From Metabacillus idriensis (GTDB lineage: Bacteria > Bacillota > Bacilli > Bacillales > Bacillaceae): a DNA stretch of 64,000 bases. The translations under genes and the position numbers were made by a program. The stretch lies in contig NZ_WKKF01000011.1 in assembly GCF_009674765.1 (NCBI RefSeq), positions 32,001-96,000 on the forward strand. The letters are read 5' to 3'. The first letter of the stretch is position 1. Each line of letters opens with the position of its first letter. This document shows positions 27,500 through 38,041 of this stretch, one piece after another. The notes beneath the pieces were generated by a model. The model was not told where the DNA came from. It made no database searches and worked only from the letters and a program-made list of their open reading frames with translations.

Positions 27500-29104
27500 A
27501 TGAAACACGTTAAAAGAGCTGTAGGAACTGCTGCAATTGCTGCAGTGTTATTATCCGGTTGCACAAGCAAAAATGTCGCATCCTCAGAAGACTATGAACT
27601 AAAGGATGTATCGTTTCCGCTGAAGGAAGAAGTAACGCTGAAATTTATCACGCAAAGCTCTCCGCTTGCGCCTAAGGATCCAAATGAAAAACTGATTTAT
27701 AAGAGACTTGAAGAAAAAACGGGTGTGCAAATCAAGTGGAAAAACTATACGAATGATGTGTTTGCAGAAAAAAGAAACCTTGCCATGGCAAGCGGTGATT
27801 TGCCGGATGCCATCATGGATGCCGGATACGGCGACTATGATTTGCTGAAGCTTGCTAAAGACGGAGCCATCGTTCCTGTTGAGGAGTTAATTGAAAAACA
27901 CATGCCGAATCTGAAAAAAGTGCTCGATTCTTCGCCAGAATATAAATCGATGATGACAGCTCCAGACGGTCACATTTACGCATTCCCGTGGATTGAAGAG
28001 CTTGGTACAGGAAAAGAAAATATTCATTCTGTTGATGATTTCCCGTGGATCAATGTTGAATGGCTGAACAAACTTGGCTTAAAAAAGCCTACTACAACCG
28101 AAGAGCTGAAGAAGGTATTAGTTGCATTTAAAACACAGGATCCAAACGGAAACGGAAAAGCGGACGAAATCCCGATGTCCTTTATCATTAATCACGGCGG
28201 TGAAGATCCTGCCTTCTTATTCGGAGCATTCGGCCTTGGCGATAACTGGGATCATACCGTTGTAAACAATGAAGGCAAAGTCATCCTGACAGCAGCTGAG
28301 GAAGGATATAAAGATGCGATTATGTACTTCAGTGATCTTTATAAGGAAGGCTTAATTGATGTAGAAGCGTTTGAACACGACTGGAACACGTATCTTGCAA
28401 AAGGCAAGGATGAACGGTACGGCATGTACTTTACATGGGACAAAGCAAACATTACCGGCATGAATGACAAATATGACCTTATGAATCCAGTAGCTGGACC
28501 GGACGGAAATGTAAACGTTGCCAGAACAAACGGTATGGGCTTTGACAGAGGAAGAATGGTTATTACAAGTTCAAATAAAAACCTTGAGCTTACTGCGAAA
28601 TGGATCGACCAGCTGTATGATCCGCTGCAGTCTGTTCAGAACAACTGGGGAACATACGGGGATAATAAGCAGCAGAACATCTTTGAATATGACGAAGCTG
28701 CAAATATGCTGAAGCATCTGCCGCTTGAAGGAGCTGCACCAGTAGAAGTGCGCCAGAAAACAAGTGTGAATGGGCCGCTTGCGATTTTAGATGAATACTA
28801 TGGCACGGTTACAACGAAGCCGGATGATGCAGCTTGGAGACTGGACTTAATGAAAGAGGTCATGGTTCCTCATATGAAAGCTGAAAACACGTATCCAAAA
28901 GTGTTCTTCTCGCTAGAAGAGCTTGATAAGCTCTCATCCATTGAAGCCGATCTGTTTGCTTACATTAACAGAAAGCGGGCAGAATGGATGACAAATGGAA
29001 AAGCGGAAGCAGAATGGAAGGAATACTTAGCAGAACTTGACCGTTTAGGACTTCAGGAATGGCTTGAAATTAAACAGACAGGCTATGACCGCAATCAGCA
29101 ATAA
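27500..29104 (+). CDS. LplA-type sugar-binding lipoprotein
   Basis: This 534-residue lipoprotein has lipobox LLSGC within the first 22 residues and the large LplA-type binding fold; LEEKTGVQIKWKNYTNDVFAEKRNLAMASGDLPD is the usual N-terminal domain pattern, and the long C-terminal part includes calcium-like loop DPNGNGKADEIP. It would capture fructooligosaccharides outside the cell and hand them to the two permeases. I chose the ATG at 27500 because AGGGGG is then eight bases upstream. It is separated from the permeases by the repeat copy 2, and followed by a T-less hairpin. Confidence 0.9.
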   Translation: MKHVKRAVGTAAIAAVLLSGCTSKNVASSEDYELKDVSFPLKEEVTLKFITQSSPLAPKDPNEKLIYKRLEEKTGVQIKWKNYTNDVFAEKRNLAMASGDLPDAIMDAGYGDYDLLKLAKDGAIVPVEELIEKHMPNLKKVLDSSPEYKSMMTAPDGHIYAFPWIEELGTGKENIHSVDDFPWINVEWLNKLGLKKPTTTEELKKVLVAFKTQDPNGNGKADEIPMSFIINHGGEDPAFLFGAFGLGDNWDHTVVNNEGKVILTAAEEGYKDAIMYFSDLYKEGLIDVEAFEHDWNTYLAKGKDERYGMYFTWDKANITGMNDKYDLMNPVAGPDGNVNVARTNGMGFDRGRMVITSSNKNLELTAKWIDQLYDPLQSVQNNWGTYGDNKQQNIFEYDEAANMLKHLPLEGAAPVEVRQKTSVNGPLAILDEYYGTVTTKPDDAAWRLDLMKEVMVPHMKAENTYPKVFFSLEELDKLSSIEADLFAYINRKRAEWMTNGKAEAEWKEYLAELDRLGLQEWLEIKQTGYDRNQQ

Positions 29105-29115
29105 ACGTTAAACTA

Positions 29116-29145
29116 AAGAGGCTGTTGTTCCTTCTGCAGCCTCTT
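29116..29145 (+). terminator. Hairpin between lipoprotein and GH32 genes
   Basis: AAGAGGCTG (29116-29124) pairs with CAGCCTCTT (29137-29145). There is no T-run, so it probably stabilises the upstream message or only partly ends transcription into the GH32 gene. Confidence 0.5.
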
Positions 29146-29169
29146 AATCTATGAAAAAGGAGTTTTTTT

Positions 29170-30633
29170 GTGAAACCGATCCTAACAGAAAAATATCGTC
29201 CTCAGTTTCATTTTTCGCCACTCGAAAAATGGATGAATGATCCTAACGGGATGGTGTACTTTCAAGGCGAGTATCATTTGTTCTATCAATTTCACCCTTA
29301 TAGTACAATTTGGGGCCCGATGCATTGGGGCCATGCGGTCAGCAAGGATTTGATCCATTGGGAGCAGCTTCCTGCCGCATTGCATCCGGATGAGCATGGC
29401 GCCATTTTTTCAGGCAGCGCTGTTGTCGATTGGGAAAATACAACCGGTTTCTTCGATGATCAGCCAGGCCTTGTCGCCATCTATACGAGTCACGATACAT
29501 ACCCTGGTTCGGACAGGCCGCGTCAGCGCCAATGCCTTGCTTACAGCAGTGATAACGGAAGAACATGGACAAAGTACAGCGGCAATCCGGTCCTTGCTGA
29601 CGAAACGAAAACAGATTACCGTGATCCGAAAGTGTTCTGGCACTCCGAAACAAAGCACTGGATTCAGGTGCTTGCTACAGGGCAAAGCGCAACCATTTAC
29701 AAATCTCCGAATTTAATTGACTGGCAGTTTGCGAGTGAATTTGCTGAAGGATCGCACGCCGGGTTCTGGGAGTGCCCCGATCTGTTTCCGCTTCCTCTCG
29801 ATTCCGGGAAGGAAAAATGGGTGATGCTTGTCAGCCTTGGAGATACCGGCGAACATGCAGAAGGTTCCCGGACTCAGTATTTTATCGGGGATTTCGATGG
29901 AGAAACCTTTGTAAATGACCATGAGAAAGAGACTGTTTTATGGCTGGATTACGGAAGAGATAATTATGCAGGAGTGAGTTGGTCGGACCTTCCTGCCAGA
30001 CGTATTTACATCGGATGGATGAGCAACTGGCGCTATGCCAATCAAGTGCCGACAAAAGAGTGGCGGGGTGTTATGACAATACCGAGGGAGTTATCCTTAA
30101 TCTCAAATGCAGATGGAATCCGCCTCATCCAAAAACCTGTTTCAGAAGCACAGGTGCTGAGAATAGGATGCGAATCTTTTAAAGATAAGCTTGTCACAAC
30201 GGAGCAGCCTGTATCGATTCCTCTTAAGAGTGCGCTGCTTGAACTGAATCTGGAAGTGGAGTTTGAGGGTCCTGCGCTTGCAGAAATTACGATCCAGCAT
30301 TCTGAAGCAGAAAAAACGATCATTCGCTATGACTCAGAAACAGAAACCCTGTCAGCAGACCGAACGGCCTCAGGAGAAGCTGACTTTTCAGCATCATTCC
30401 CTGCCGTGCAGGAGGCACCACTGAAGATGAAGGATAACAGCATTCGTCTGCAGCTGTTTCTTGATGCGTCATCTATTGAACTTTTCGGCAATGACGGTGA
30501 ATGCGCCATTACGAGCCTGGTGTTTCCAGAGTCAAAAGAGAGTGTTTTACACCTTGCCTCGCATGGAGGAGCCATAAAGATAAGATCAATGGAGCTGCAT
30601 GAGCTGTCTTCCATATGGAACAAGGAAGGGTGA
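29170..30633 (+). CDS. Intracellular GH32 fructosidase (sucrose/levan oligosaccharide hydrolase)
   Basis: The 487-residue glycoside hydrolase family 32 enzyme has no signal peptide. The nucleophile is Asp24 in WMNDPNG, the transition-state stabiliser lies in YRDPKVFW, and the acid/base Glu in WECPDLFPL; a beta-sandwich domain follows from about residue 330. It would cleave imported fructans or sucrose-like oligosaccharides, releasing fructose for the fructokinase that overlaps its end. The GTG at 29170 follows AAGGAG. Whether it prefers sucrose, inulin or levan chains cannot be read from the sequence. Confidence 0.9.
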   Translation: MKPILTEKYRPQFHFSPLEKWMNDPNGMVYFQGEYHLFYQFHPYSTIWGPMHWGHAVSKDLIHWEQLPAALHPDEHGAIFSGSAVVDWENTTGFFDDQPGLVAIYTSHDTYPGSDRPRQRQCLAYSSDNGRTWTKYSGNPVLADETKTDYRDPKVFWHSETKHWIQVLATGQSATIYKSPNLIDWQFASEFAEGSHAGFWECPDLFPLPLDSGKEKWVMLVSLGDTGEHAEGSRTQYFIGDFDGETFVNDHEKETVLWLDYGRDNYAGVSWSDLPARRIYIGWMSNWRYANQVPTKEWRGVMTIPRELSLISNADGIRLIQKPVSEAQVLRIGCESFKDKLVTTEQPVSIPLKSALLELNLEVEFEGPALAEITIQHSEAEKTIIRYDSETETLSADRTASGEADFSASFPAVQEAPLKMKDNSIRLQLFLDASSIELFGNDGECAITSLVFPESKESVLHLASHGGAIKIRSMELHELSSIWNKEG

Positions 30634-30640
30634 AAGCAAG

Positions 30641-31609
30641 GTGGGAACTTCGGTTATTTGCATCGGGGAATTGCTGATTGATTTTTTCTGCACCGAAACA
30701 GATATTGATTTAATAGAAGGTAAAAAATTTGAAAAGCAAGCGGGAGGAGCACCTGCCAATGTTTGTGCGGCTATCGGTAAATTAGGCGGCAAGGCTTCCT
30801 TCTGCGGTAAAGCCGGAAAGGACCCGTTTGGGGAGTTTCTGAAGATAACGCTCGAAGAAGCAGGCGCTGATACGAGCATGCTTGTGCTTGATCCTGACCA
30901 TAAAACATCGCTTGCTTTCGTATCGCTTCAGGCGGACGGCGAGAGAGACTTCCTTTTTAACAGAGGGGCTGATGCTTTTTTAAAAGAACAGGATATTGAT
31001 GAGGAAAAAATAAAGCAAGCGGGCATTCTTCATTTTGGTTCAGCAACAGCACTGCTGGAAAACCCGTTTAGAGCGGTTTATGTTGCCATGATGAAAAATG
31101 CAAAGAACGAAGGGAAATTCATTTCATTTGATCCGAACTTCAGACATGATCTATGGAAAACTAACACAGGAAAGTTTATCAGTCTGGCTAAAAAGGCAAT
31201 GATGCTTGCTGACTTTATTAAAATGAGTGCGGACGAACTGGAACTGATTTCAGGAGTAAAGGGTGTCAGTGCAGGACTCGAAGTTCTTCATAAAACCTGC
31301 AATGGGCTGATTGCCGTCACGTTAGGAAGTGCCGGCACAATTGTTTCAAACGGCAAAGAGAGGATGGCTGTTCCAAGCATCAAAGTTCAGTCGATTGATT
31401 CTACTGGTGCCGGGGATGCCTTTGTTGGCGCCTTTCTCTATCAGATTGCAAACGAAGAGAATCCGAAAATCGCAGCAGCTGATATGGAATTGGTTAAAAA
31501 GATGATTTTCTTCAGCAATCGGGTCGGAGCGATCGTCTGCACTAAAATAGGTGCGATATCTGCCATGCCTTCTTTGAAAATCGTCAATCAAGAAGCTGTC
31601 AGCAGCTGA
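30641..31609 (+). CDS. PfkB-family fructokinase
   Basis: The 322-residue kinase has the PfkB signatures: [30 protein letters not shown] near the N-terminus and the catalytic [15 protein letters not shown] (base Asp in GAGD) near residue 265. It phosphorylates fructose released by GH32. The GTG at 30641 is the likely start, leaving the upstream in-frame codons inside the GH32 gene unused; the ribosome binding site GGAAGGG is 11 bases before it, somewhat far. It is translationally close to the GH32 gene and ends before a terminator. Confidence 0.85.
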   Translation: MGTSVICIGELLIDFFCTETDIDLIEGKKFEKQAGGAPANVCAAIGKLGGKASFCGKAGKDPFGEFLKITLEEAGADTSMLVLDPDHKTSLAFVSLQADGERDFLFNRGADAFLKEQDIDEEKIKQAGILHFGSATALLENPFRAVYVAMMKNAKNEGKFISFDPNFRHDLWKTNTGKFISLAKKAMMLADFIKMSADELELISGVKGVSAGLEVLHKTCNGLIAVTLGSAGTIVSNGKERMAVPSIKVQSIDSTGAGDAFVGAFLYQIANEENPKIAAADMELVKKMIFFSNRVGAIVCTKIGAISAMPSLKIVNQEAVSS

Positions 31610-31624
31610 CAAACTATTTTTAAA

Positions 31625-31662
31625 GGGATTGTTGAAAGTGACTCTTCAATCCCGTTTTTTTT
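31625..31662 (+). terminator. Terminator of the GH32-fructokinase unit
   Basis: GGGATTG (31625-31631) pairs with CAATCCC (31647-31653), followed by eight T residues. Confidence 0.85.
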
Positions 31663-31670
31663 AGAACTAA

Positions 31671-31685
31671 ATGAAAGCGCTTTAT
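31671..31685 (+). promoter_or_regulatory. CcpA cre-like site upstream of the secreted GH32 gene
   Basis: ATGAAAGCGCTTTAT shares the core TGAAAGCGCTTT with cre sites but misses the final CA. It lies between the terminator and the ribosome binding site, 24 bases before the start codon. Confidence 0.5.
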
Positions 31686-31708
31686 TAAATCTGGAAGGGG
31701 ATAGATAC

Positions 31709-34700
31709 ATGAAAAAAATGACCTTGCTGAAACTGGCGGCCGCTGCTGCCCTGCTTTTTTCGCTCTTCTCTTTGGAAGGATTCAGAGGAGCAGCTATTGA
31801 ACGAAAAACGGCCATTTTCGGCTACTCCGCTTTGTCAGGAAATTGGACAAAGGAATCTGATGGTTCTTTAAAAGGAAGTGCGGCTAAAAATCAGCCTGCT
31901 CTTATTCTATCAGACTCAGAAACAGGGAGCTTTTTTGTTTATGAAGCTACAGTGAAACTGGCAAAGAACACCACCGGATCACTCGTGTTCAGGGCAAATC
32001 AGAGAGGCACAGAGGGCTACAAATTCAGTCTGGATGCCAAAAAAGACAGAGTCTCCCTCTCATCTTTGAATGGGGATCGTATGCTGAAAACTGTTCCGCT
32101 TAAAGTAAAGAATCATTCAAAAGTGAAAATAATTTCCGATGGTCCCTCCATTAATGTGTCTGTAGATGGAAAAAATGTAATGGATCTTCAGGATTTCAGC
32201 CATTCTAAAGGGTTTACAGGCTTCCACGCGGAAGGCGGCAAACTTGTCTTCAGCCAGGTTCAGCTAAAGGAATTGCGGACAAATCTGAGAGGCTTAAAAA
32301 CAATCACCGGCAAATGGGAGGCTGCCTCTGAAGGGTTAGAGGCAGCACCTGATCAAGGAGAGAATCTCTATTCCATTTCCTCTACTTTGTCTGCTGATTT
32401 CATATTGGAATCGGATCTTCTCTTAAAAGATAAAGCTGCAGCAGGCTCCTTGCTGTTCCGATCAGATAAAACAGGACTGAAGGCATACCAAGTGAAGGCT
32501 GATGCAAAGAATGACATTTTGCAGCTGATGGATACCCGCCAGAAAAAAGTCCTGGCAGAAGCAAAGATGCCGATCGAACCGGGAATGCTTTACCGCGTGA
32601 AGGTCAAAGCAGAAGGTTCTTCCCTGCAGGTTTTCTGGCAGAATGGAGGAACTTCAGTATTGAAAGCAGAAGATGATTCTTACACAAAAGGATTTCTTGG
32701 GCTGCATGCCAGCGGAGATGCCGTCTTTCAAAACATTCAAGTGAGTGATCTGCAATCCAATTTAGAAGGCTGGCAATCAGTGAATGGAGAGTGGACACCG
32801 CATCTTGACGGAACGGCCGGAACGAGCCAGGCAGAAGAAAATACCTACCGAATGGCTCAAACAGCGGGAGCTGATTTTGTCCTGGAAGGTGATCTGAAGA
32901 TAGATGCTGAAGCTCCATACGGTACGGCAGGACTTGTATTCAGGGGTAAGGCAGATGGCAGGGAAGGATATATGCTCACCCTGGATCCAAACCTGAACAG
33001 AATCCGTCTCCTGGATTTAAAAGGAGATCGTACCCTTGGAATCGCTGAGCGGGAATTAGAAACAGGAAAAATCTATCATGTTGAGATTCATGCTGCCGGA
33101 GATGATCTGAAGGTTTATTTTGATGGATATGCAGATCCGGCCATTTCCGTAAAAGACTCAGCCTATTCAAGCGGAAAATATGGATTAAATGTCTATAATG
33201 GTACAGCCTATTTTCAGCATGTTTACGCAACACCACATGACGATTATTATTCAGAGCTTTACCGGCCTCAGTATCATTTTACGCAGGCAAGAGGATATGC
33301 GAGCGACCCGAACGGCTTAGTTTATTATGAAGGGGAATATCATCTTTTCCATCAGGACGGCGGAAAATGGGCTCATGCGGTAAGCACGGATCTTGTCCAT
33401 TGGAAGAGGCTGCCGATCGCCATTCCGTGGAATGAAATGGGACATGCATGGTCTGGTTCCGCAGTGGTCGATAAGACCAATGCTTCCGGTTTATTTGATG
33501 AAGAAGGATCGGGTCTGATTGCTTTCTACACCTCATTCAATCCTGAAAAACACAATGGCGATCAGAAAATTGGCGTTGCTTACAGCAAAGATAAAGGGCG
33601 CACGTGGGAATTTTATGACGGTAATCCAATCATACCGAATATCGGAGAATTTTACGGGGGAGAAGGCTGGGACTTCAGGGATCCGAAAGTCGTTTGGGAT
33701 GAGGATCATAAGCAATGGGTGATGGTTGTATCCGGAGGAGACCACATTCGGTTCTTTACCTCTCAAAATCTCCTGGACTGGGAAATGATTGAATCGTTCG
33801 GATACGGAGATTATGTGAGAGGCGGAGTGTGGGAATGCCCTGACTTTTTCCAGCTGCCAGTAGACGGAGATCCATCCAAGAAAAAATGGGTTTTGTCCAT
33901 CAGTACAGGTGCCAATCCTAAAACAGACGGATCGGATTCAGAATACTTTGTGGGGACATTTGACGGAAATCGTTTCGTCAGCGATCAACCAGCAGGCACT
34001 GTACTGAAAAATGAGTTTGGCAAAGAAATGTATGCGGCGATGTCATTCGCGGATATTCCAGCCGAAGACGGCCGCAGAATTTCACTGGGGTGGATGAGCA
34101 ACTGGGATTACCCGTTCAGTTTTCCTACCTCACAATGGAAAGGGCAAATGTCTATACCGCGTGAGCTGACATTGAAGACAGTTCCAGGGGAAGGAATCAG
34201 ACTGTTCCAGCAGCCGATTGAAGAGCTGGAGCAGCTCAGAGGGCAAGCTTCCTCATGGAGCAGCAAAACAGTAAAGCCTGGAGGTTCGAATCTGCTTGCA
34301 AACGTAAAAGGAACATCCTATGAACTAGTAGCAGAAATCGAATTGCCTGTAAACAGCAAAGCAGAATTCGGATTCGGGCTAAGGGAATCTGACTCTCAGA
34401 AAACCGTTGTTGGCTATAAGGCTGGAGAGTCCAGTATGTTCTTTGACCGGTCTGAATCTGGAGACATCAGCTTTTCTGACAAGTTTTCCACCTATCATGA
34501 AACGAACGTTACTCCTAAGAACAAACGAGTAAAGTTTAGTATTTTCGTAGACGAATCTTCCATTGAGGTATTCGGAAACGACGGTCAGGCCGTTTTCTCA
34601 AATGTCGTGTTTCCGGACGGAGCAAGTGATGGCATGAGCTTTTACACCAAGGGCGGAAGTGTGAAAATTGTTTCCCTTGATATATATCCATTAAAAGGAG

Positions 34701-35383
34701 TCTGGAAGGAAGAAAGCACGGATCCTGCTGCAATCGTCATGGATCATGAAACATTGTCTCTTCCCCTTGGAGGTGTGCACAAACTTTCTGCATCTGTCTC
34801 AGGCAAGCATCAAAAAATAAAATGGCATTCAAGCAATCCAGAAGCAGCAGAAATCAAGAAAGTGGATGAACGCAGTGCAGAAGTCAGATTGACAGGGCAC
34901 GGAAGAAGCATCATCACTGCAGCTTCCAAAAATGGAAAGGTGCTCGGCAGAACAATTGTCGAGAGCAAGGCGACCTTTAAGATTGCTGAGAAGACAACCG
35001 GAAAAATCCTTACACCTGAAGGAAATTCAAATGGATCTAAAGCAAAACTTCAGCCAAGTGGAGAGCATTCATGGAAGATGGAAGGAGTTTCCCCTGGAGC
35101 TTATAAAGTTCACGCAGGTGACAGCAAGTTCGTACTGGATGCTTCGGGGGTCTCTGCGGGAGACGATGTGCAAATATGGGAGTACTTTGGCTACGGCAAT
35201 CAGCAATGGAGAATCACCGACCTGTGGGATGGAACCTACCGTTTCAGCGCCGTCAACAGCGGCAAAGTACTGGGCGTTAAGAATAACAGGCCAGAGAATG
35301 GAACGATTGCGGAGATACAGAATGCAGGGGGAGGGGAATTTCAGGAGTGGAAGCTGATTGATGCTTCAGATACTCAAAAATAG
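31709..35383 (+). CDS. Secreted multidomain GH32 levanase/inulinase
   Basis: The 1224-residue secreted protein has a signal peptide (about residues 1-28) and three tandem beta-sandwich modules of about 155 residues (about 38-192, 194-353, 354-508), each with a GSLVFR or GLVFRGK strand, GYxxxLDxxxDRxxL and a YxxGxxGLxxxxG end; these look like CBM66/DUF1080-type fructan-binding modules. GH32 follows (about 510-985) with Asp533 in ASDPNG, FRDPKVVW and WECPDFF. Then come an Ig-like (Big_2) domain (about 1005-1085) and a C-terminal ricin-type beta-trefoil (about 1095-1224, QQWRITD and QEWKLID). It would start extracellular fructan breakdown. Confidence 0.9.
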   Translation: MKKMTLLKLAAAAALLFSLFSLEGFRGAAIERKTAIFGYSALSGNWTKESDGSLKGSAAKNQPALILSDSETGSFFVYEATVKLAKNTTGSLVFRANQRGTEGYKFSLDAKKDRVSLSSLNGDRMLKTVPLKVKNHSKVKIISDGPSINVSVDGKNVMDLQDFSHSKGFTGFHAEGGKLVFSQVQLKELRTNLRGLKTITGKWEAASEGLEAAPDQGENLYSISSTLSADFILESDLLLKDKAAAGSLLFRSDKTGLKAYQVKADAKNDILQLMDTRQKKVLAEAKMPIEPGMLYRVKVKAEGSSLQVFWQNGGTSVLKAEDDSYTKGFLGLHASGDAVFQNIQVSDLQSNLEGWQSVNGEWTPHLDGTAGTSQAEENTYRMAQTAGADFVLEGDLKIDAEAPYGTAGLVFRGKADGREGYMLTLDPNLNRIRLLDLKGDRTLGIAERELETGKIYHVEIHAAGDDLKVYFDGYADPAISVKDSAYSSGKYGLNVYNGTAYFQHVYATPHDDYYSELYRPQYHFTQARGYASDPNGLVYYEGEYHLFHQDGGKWAHAVSTDLVHWKRLPIAIPWNEMGHAWSGSAVVDKTNASGLFDEEGSGLIAFYTSFNPEKHNGDQKIGVAYSKDKGRTWEFYDGNPIIPNIGEFYGGEGWDFRDPKVVWDEDHKQWVMVVSGGDHIRFFTSQNLLDWEMIESFGYGDYVRGGVWECPDFFQLPVDGDPSKKKWVLSISTGANPKTDGSDSEYFVGTFDGNRFVSDQPAGTVLKNEFGKEMYAAMSFADIPAEDGRRISLGWMSNWDYPFSFPTSQWKGQMSIPRELTLKTVPGEGIRLFQQPIEELEQLRGQASSWSSKTVKPGGSNLLANVKGTSYELVAEIELPVNSKAEFGFGLRESDSQKTVVGYKAGESSMFFDRSESGDISFSDKFSTYHETNVTPKNKRVKFSIFVDESSIEVFGNDGQAVFSNVVFPDGASDGMSFYTKGGSVKIVSLDIYPLKGVWKEESTDPAAIVMDHETLSLPLGGVHKLSASVSGKHQKIKWHSSNPEAAEIKKVDERSAEVRLTGHGRSIITAASKNGKVLGRTIVESKATFKIAEKTTGKILTPEGNSNGSKAKLQPSGEHSWKMEGVSPGAYKVHAGDSKFVLDASGVSAGDDVQIWEYFGYGNQQWRITDLWDGTYRFSAVNSGKVLGVKNNRPENGTIAEIQNAGGGEFQEWKLIDASDTQK

Positions 35384-35430
35384 ACGTTTTTCAGACCCGT
35401 CATAAAAGACTGCGGAGTTTAAGTTAAAAA

Positions 35431-35458
35431 GAAGGTGCCGGTTCCGGCACCTTCTTTT
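35431..35458. terminator. Bidirectional terminator
   Basis: GAAGGTGCCGG (35431-35441) pairs with CCGGCACCTTC (35444-35454), with A-run before and T-run after, between converging genes. Confidence 0.9.
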
Positions 35459-35462
35459 ATTA

Positions 35463-36821
35463 TTAAGCCGCTGTTTCTGAATCCGTCTGATAATCCCTCC
35501 CTGTTCTCTCAACCTTATTCCAATTCTGATTGAAGAAATAGGCAATGCTGCCATACATAATGAAAATCATTGTGGCGAGGCGGTAGATCAGGATGTCAAA
35601 AAGAATCGCCAGCAGCAATTTTGGAATTTCTCTCTTTTTAAAAGAAATACCATAATGTCTGCTCATTCGAACAGCAGCCAGATCATATATCATTCCGAAT
35701 ATCAGTATGTAAATTGAAAGAAACAAAAAGTAATCCAAATAGGAAGATGGAGGATGAATGATTCCGTTAACAACAATTAAACCTGTCATGACATAAGCGG
35801 CAATGGTTCCCGCGAGGAAGGATTCAATCAAATAAAAGAAAGAAACAGGTTTCGTAAACAGGGTTCTTCCAAGGAATGCTCTGAAATGGATGACGCAATC
35901 GATAAAGGCTTTTTGCCAGCGGATCCGCTGCTTAAATAAATCCTTCCAATTTTCCGGAAGCTCTGTATAGCAGACTGCCTCAGGTATAAAAACGATTTTC
36001 TTTTTTTTATGAGTGGAAATATGTCTATGAATCCGCAGGGTAATATCAATATCTTCCCCAATTGTAGTTCGGAATCCCCCGACTTCAAGCAGCACTTGCT
36101 TTCTGAAAATGCCAAAAGCACCTGAAATGATCGCTAATGCATGGAATCTGGCAAGCGACATTTTAGTAATATAAAAGGCTTTAAGAAAGTCGAGCGCCTG
36201 CACGCTGACTAGAAGATTTGCCCGAAGCAGAGACAAAGATTTCAGAGGTTCAGCTGTTTTCGTCTGCAGCACATGAACCATTCCGCCAGCAGCTACAACG
36301 TTCTCATCCTCAAAAGCATCATTTACAACAGGAAGCGCCTTGTCTGTCAAAATGGTGTCTGCATCAAGAGTAATCACCAGCTCTTTTTGTGCATACTCAA
36401 TTCCGGCGTTTAAAGAATCTGCCTTTCCGCCGTTCTCCTTATCAATGACATAAATATTAGGGTATAGCTTTGATTGAAAGAATCCCAGAATCTTTTTGTG
36501 GCCTATCTTTCTAAGCGGCTGCTTAGAGCTTGGCTGCAGCTGCAGGAATTGGTTCAGCAGAAGCATAGTGTCATCAGTTGACCCATCATTAATATAAATG
36601 ACGTCATACGCTGAGTAGGACAGAGATTTCATACTATTAATAGAAGTATCAATAATTCCCTGTTCATTGTAGCAGGGAACTAAAATGCTGATGCCCTTAT
36701 CTCCCTTTGCAGCAGACTTTAACCTCTCAGCCTGCCTTTTGAACCAAGGCAAACTATGAATCAGATGAATTACTGGAAATACGATACATAAAGAAAAGAG
36801 CAATAAACTGTAAATATCCAA
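35463..36821 (-). CDS. Membrane glycosyltransferase family 2 (PgaC/BcsA-like)
   Basis: The 452-residue protein has an N-terminal membrane helix (about residues 3-22), a GT2 catalytic domain with SILVPCYNEQ, NDGSTDDT, LDADTIL (metal-binding), GEDID and the processive-synthase motif QRIRW, and a C-terminal set of three to four membrane helices (from about residue 320). This is the architecture of processive synthases such as PgaC/IcaA making poly-N-acetylglucosamine, or hyaluronan/cellulose synthase relatives. No partner genes (deacetylase, PgaD-like) lie nearby, so its polymer is unknown. It converges on the levanase gene at a shared terminator. Confidence 0.85.
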   Translation of the reverse strand: MDIYSLLLFSLCIVFPVIHLIHSLPWFKRQAERLKSAAKGDKGISILVPCYNEQGIIDTSINSMKSLSYSAYDVIYINDGSTDDTMLLLNQFLQLQPSSKQPLRKIGHKKILGFFQSKLYPNIYVIDKENGGKADSLNAGIEYAQKELVITLDADTILTDKALPVVNDAFEDENVVAAGGMVHVLQTKTAEPLKSLSLLRANLLVSVQALDFLKAFYITKMSLARFHALAIISGAFGIFRKQVLLEVGGFRTTIGEDIDITLRIHRHISTHKKKKIVFIPEAVCYTELPENWKDLFKQRIRWQKAFIDCVIHFRAFLGRTLFTKPVSFFYLIESFLAGTIAAYVMTGLIVVNGIIHPPSSYLDYFLFLSIYILIFGMIYDLAAVRMSRHYGISFKKREIPKLLLAILFDILIYRLATMIFIMYGSIAYFFNQNWNKVERTGRDYQTDSETAA

Positions 36822-38041
36822 AAAAACACTCCTTTGGTTTTAAAAAAAGATATCATATATTTTCTTGGAGAATGTTTTTTTGTGTGGGTAAGTATAAGAA
36901 GGTTAATAGATTTTGAGTAGCGATGGGGAAATTCAGTATAGAACTAATCAGATAGCTGTGATTAATGCCTTCTTGTAAGAGACAGCCCTCTAAAGCATAT
37001 AGCTGTTCAGTTGTATAGATTGATTTAACTTTGAACTTAAACTATGTATTCAACATAATGAAATTCTCTAACAAAAGAAAGGTACCGAGACGGCACCTTT
37101 CTTCTAGTAAGTATTTTATTTATTTATTACTCTTGTAAAATTGACAGCTTTAATAGATAAGTAACCTTTAGTCAATTTGGATATACATTATTAGAATAAT
37201 AACAGTATGTTTCATTTGAGATATCTCGTTTAGGATTCCAATGAGATTGTAATTATGTGTACAATTCTGAATCGATTTAAATAATTTTTAATAAATATTC
37301 TAAATTCTTTAATAATTATAAAGTGCTAGAAAATATCTATTTCGTTTTTCATTTTAGAAAATAGGTATTTAGACATTTATGTAATTTCATTTAATTCAGG
37401 AATAATGCGTTTGCAATTCTAATTGTTGTTTCGCTCGATAATTTATGTTAATTATTCATCAGAGTTACTAAAATAAGAAAAAAAGTGAGAGAGAAAACCG
37501 CAAACTAATGAATAGTTATTTATTTACAGATGTTGCACTTATAGAGGTAAAATATAATATTGAGCTTTTGTGAAATCAATTCCATATGTAACTAGAATAT
37601 AGAGGTATCCATAAATTTATAAATTCCTACTTAAGGTTGAAAGGGGGATGAGAATTAGAGAAAGAATAAGAAGGAGATACATGGCTGATGAACTATAATT
37701 TTATATTTTTAGAAAATTAAGAAAATAGTTATATTTATCCATTTATAAGTAGATTTAATCTTGTATATAATTGAGGAGAAATTCCACTTAATAAATTCAT
37801 TGGAAAAAGAAAGTGCTTTATATTCCATCTAGATTTACCACTATTGATTAATAATCCTTTCCGCATCATGATCATCCCTAAGTTTTTAATGAAAAAACAT
37901 CACCCCAAGAATAAACTACACTCAAAACCAGAAAGATTTACTCCAAACATCATGAATGATAAATCCTGCTCACTCTATCTTAATAAAGCCAATGGAAAAA
38001 GTATGTATTGAAAAATGAATATGTTAGGGGTGTATACCTTA
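36822..38041. other. 1.2-kb AT-rich gap
   Basis: No gene-sized ORF with a ribosome binding site was found. A hairpin at 37076-37102 (AGAAAGGT with ACCTTTCT and inner CCG/CGG) is the only strong structure; its T-rich side faces the minus strand. A short reading frame behind AAGGGGG at about 37640-37700 encodes 16 mostly Arg/Glu residues and is probably not a gene. The rest looks like decayed or regulatory sequence, including the promoter of the ROK regulator just right of it. Confidence 0.5.

Noticed and set aside
27283-27570. ORFs on both strands across 27.3-27.6 kb
   Set aside because: They lie in copy 2 of the same repeat and overlap the lipoprotein gene.
37640-37700. 16-codon ORF behind AAGGGGG in the long gap
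   Set aside because: Composition is mostly Arg and Glu, it is very short, and nothing else supports translation.
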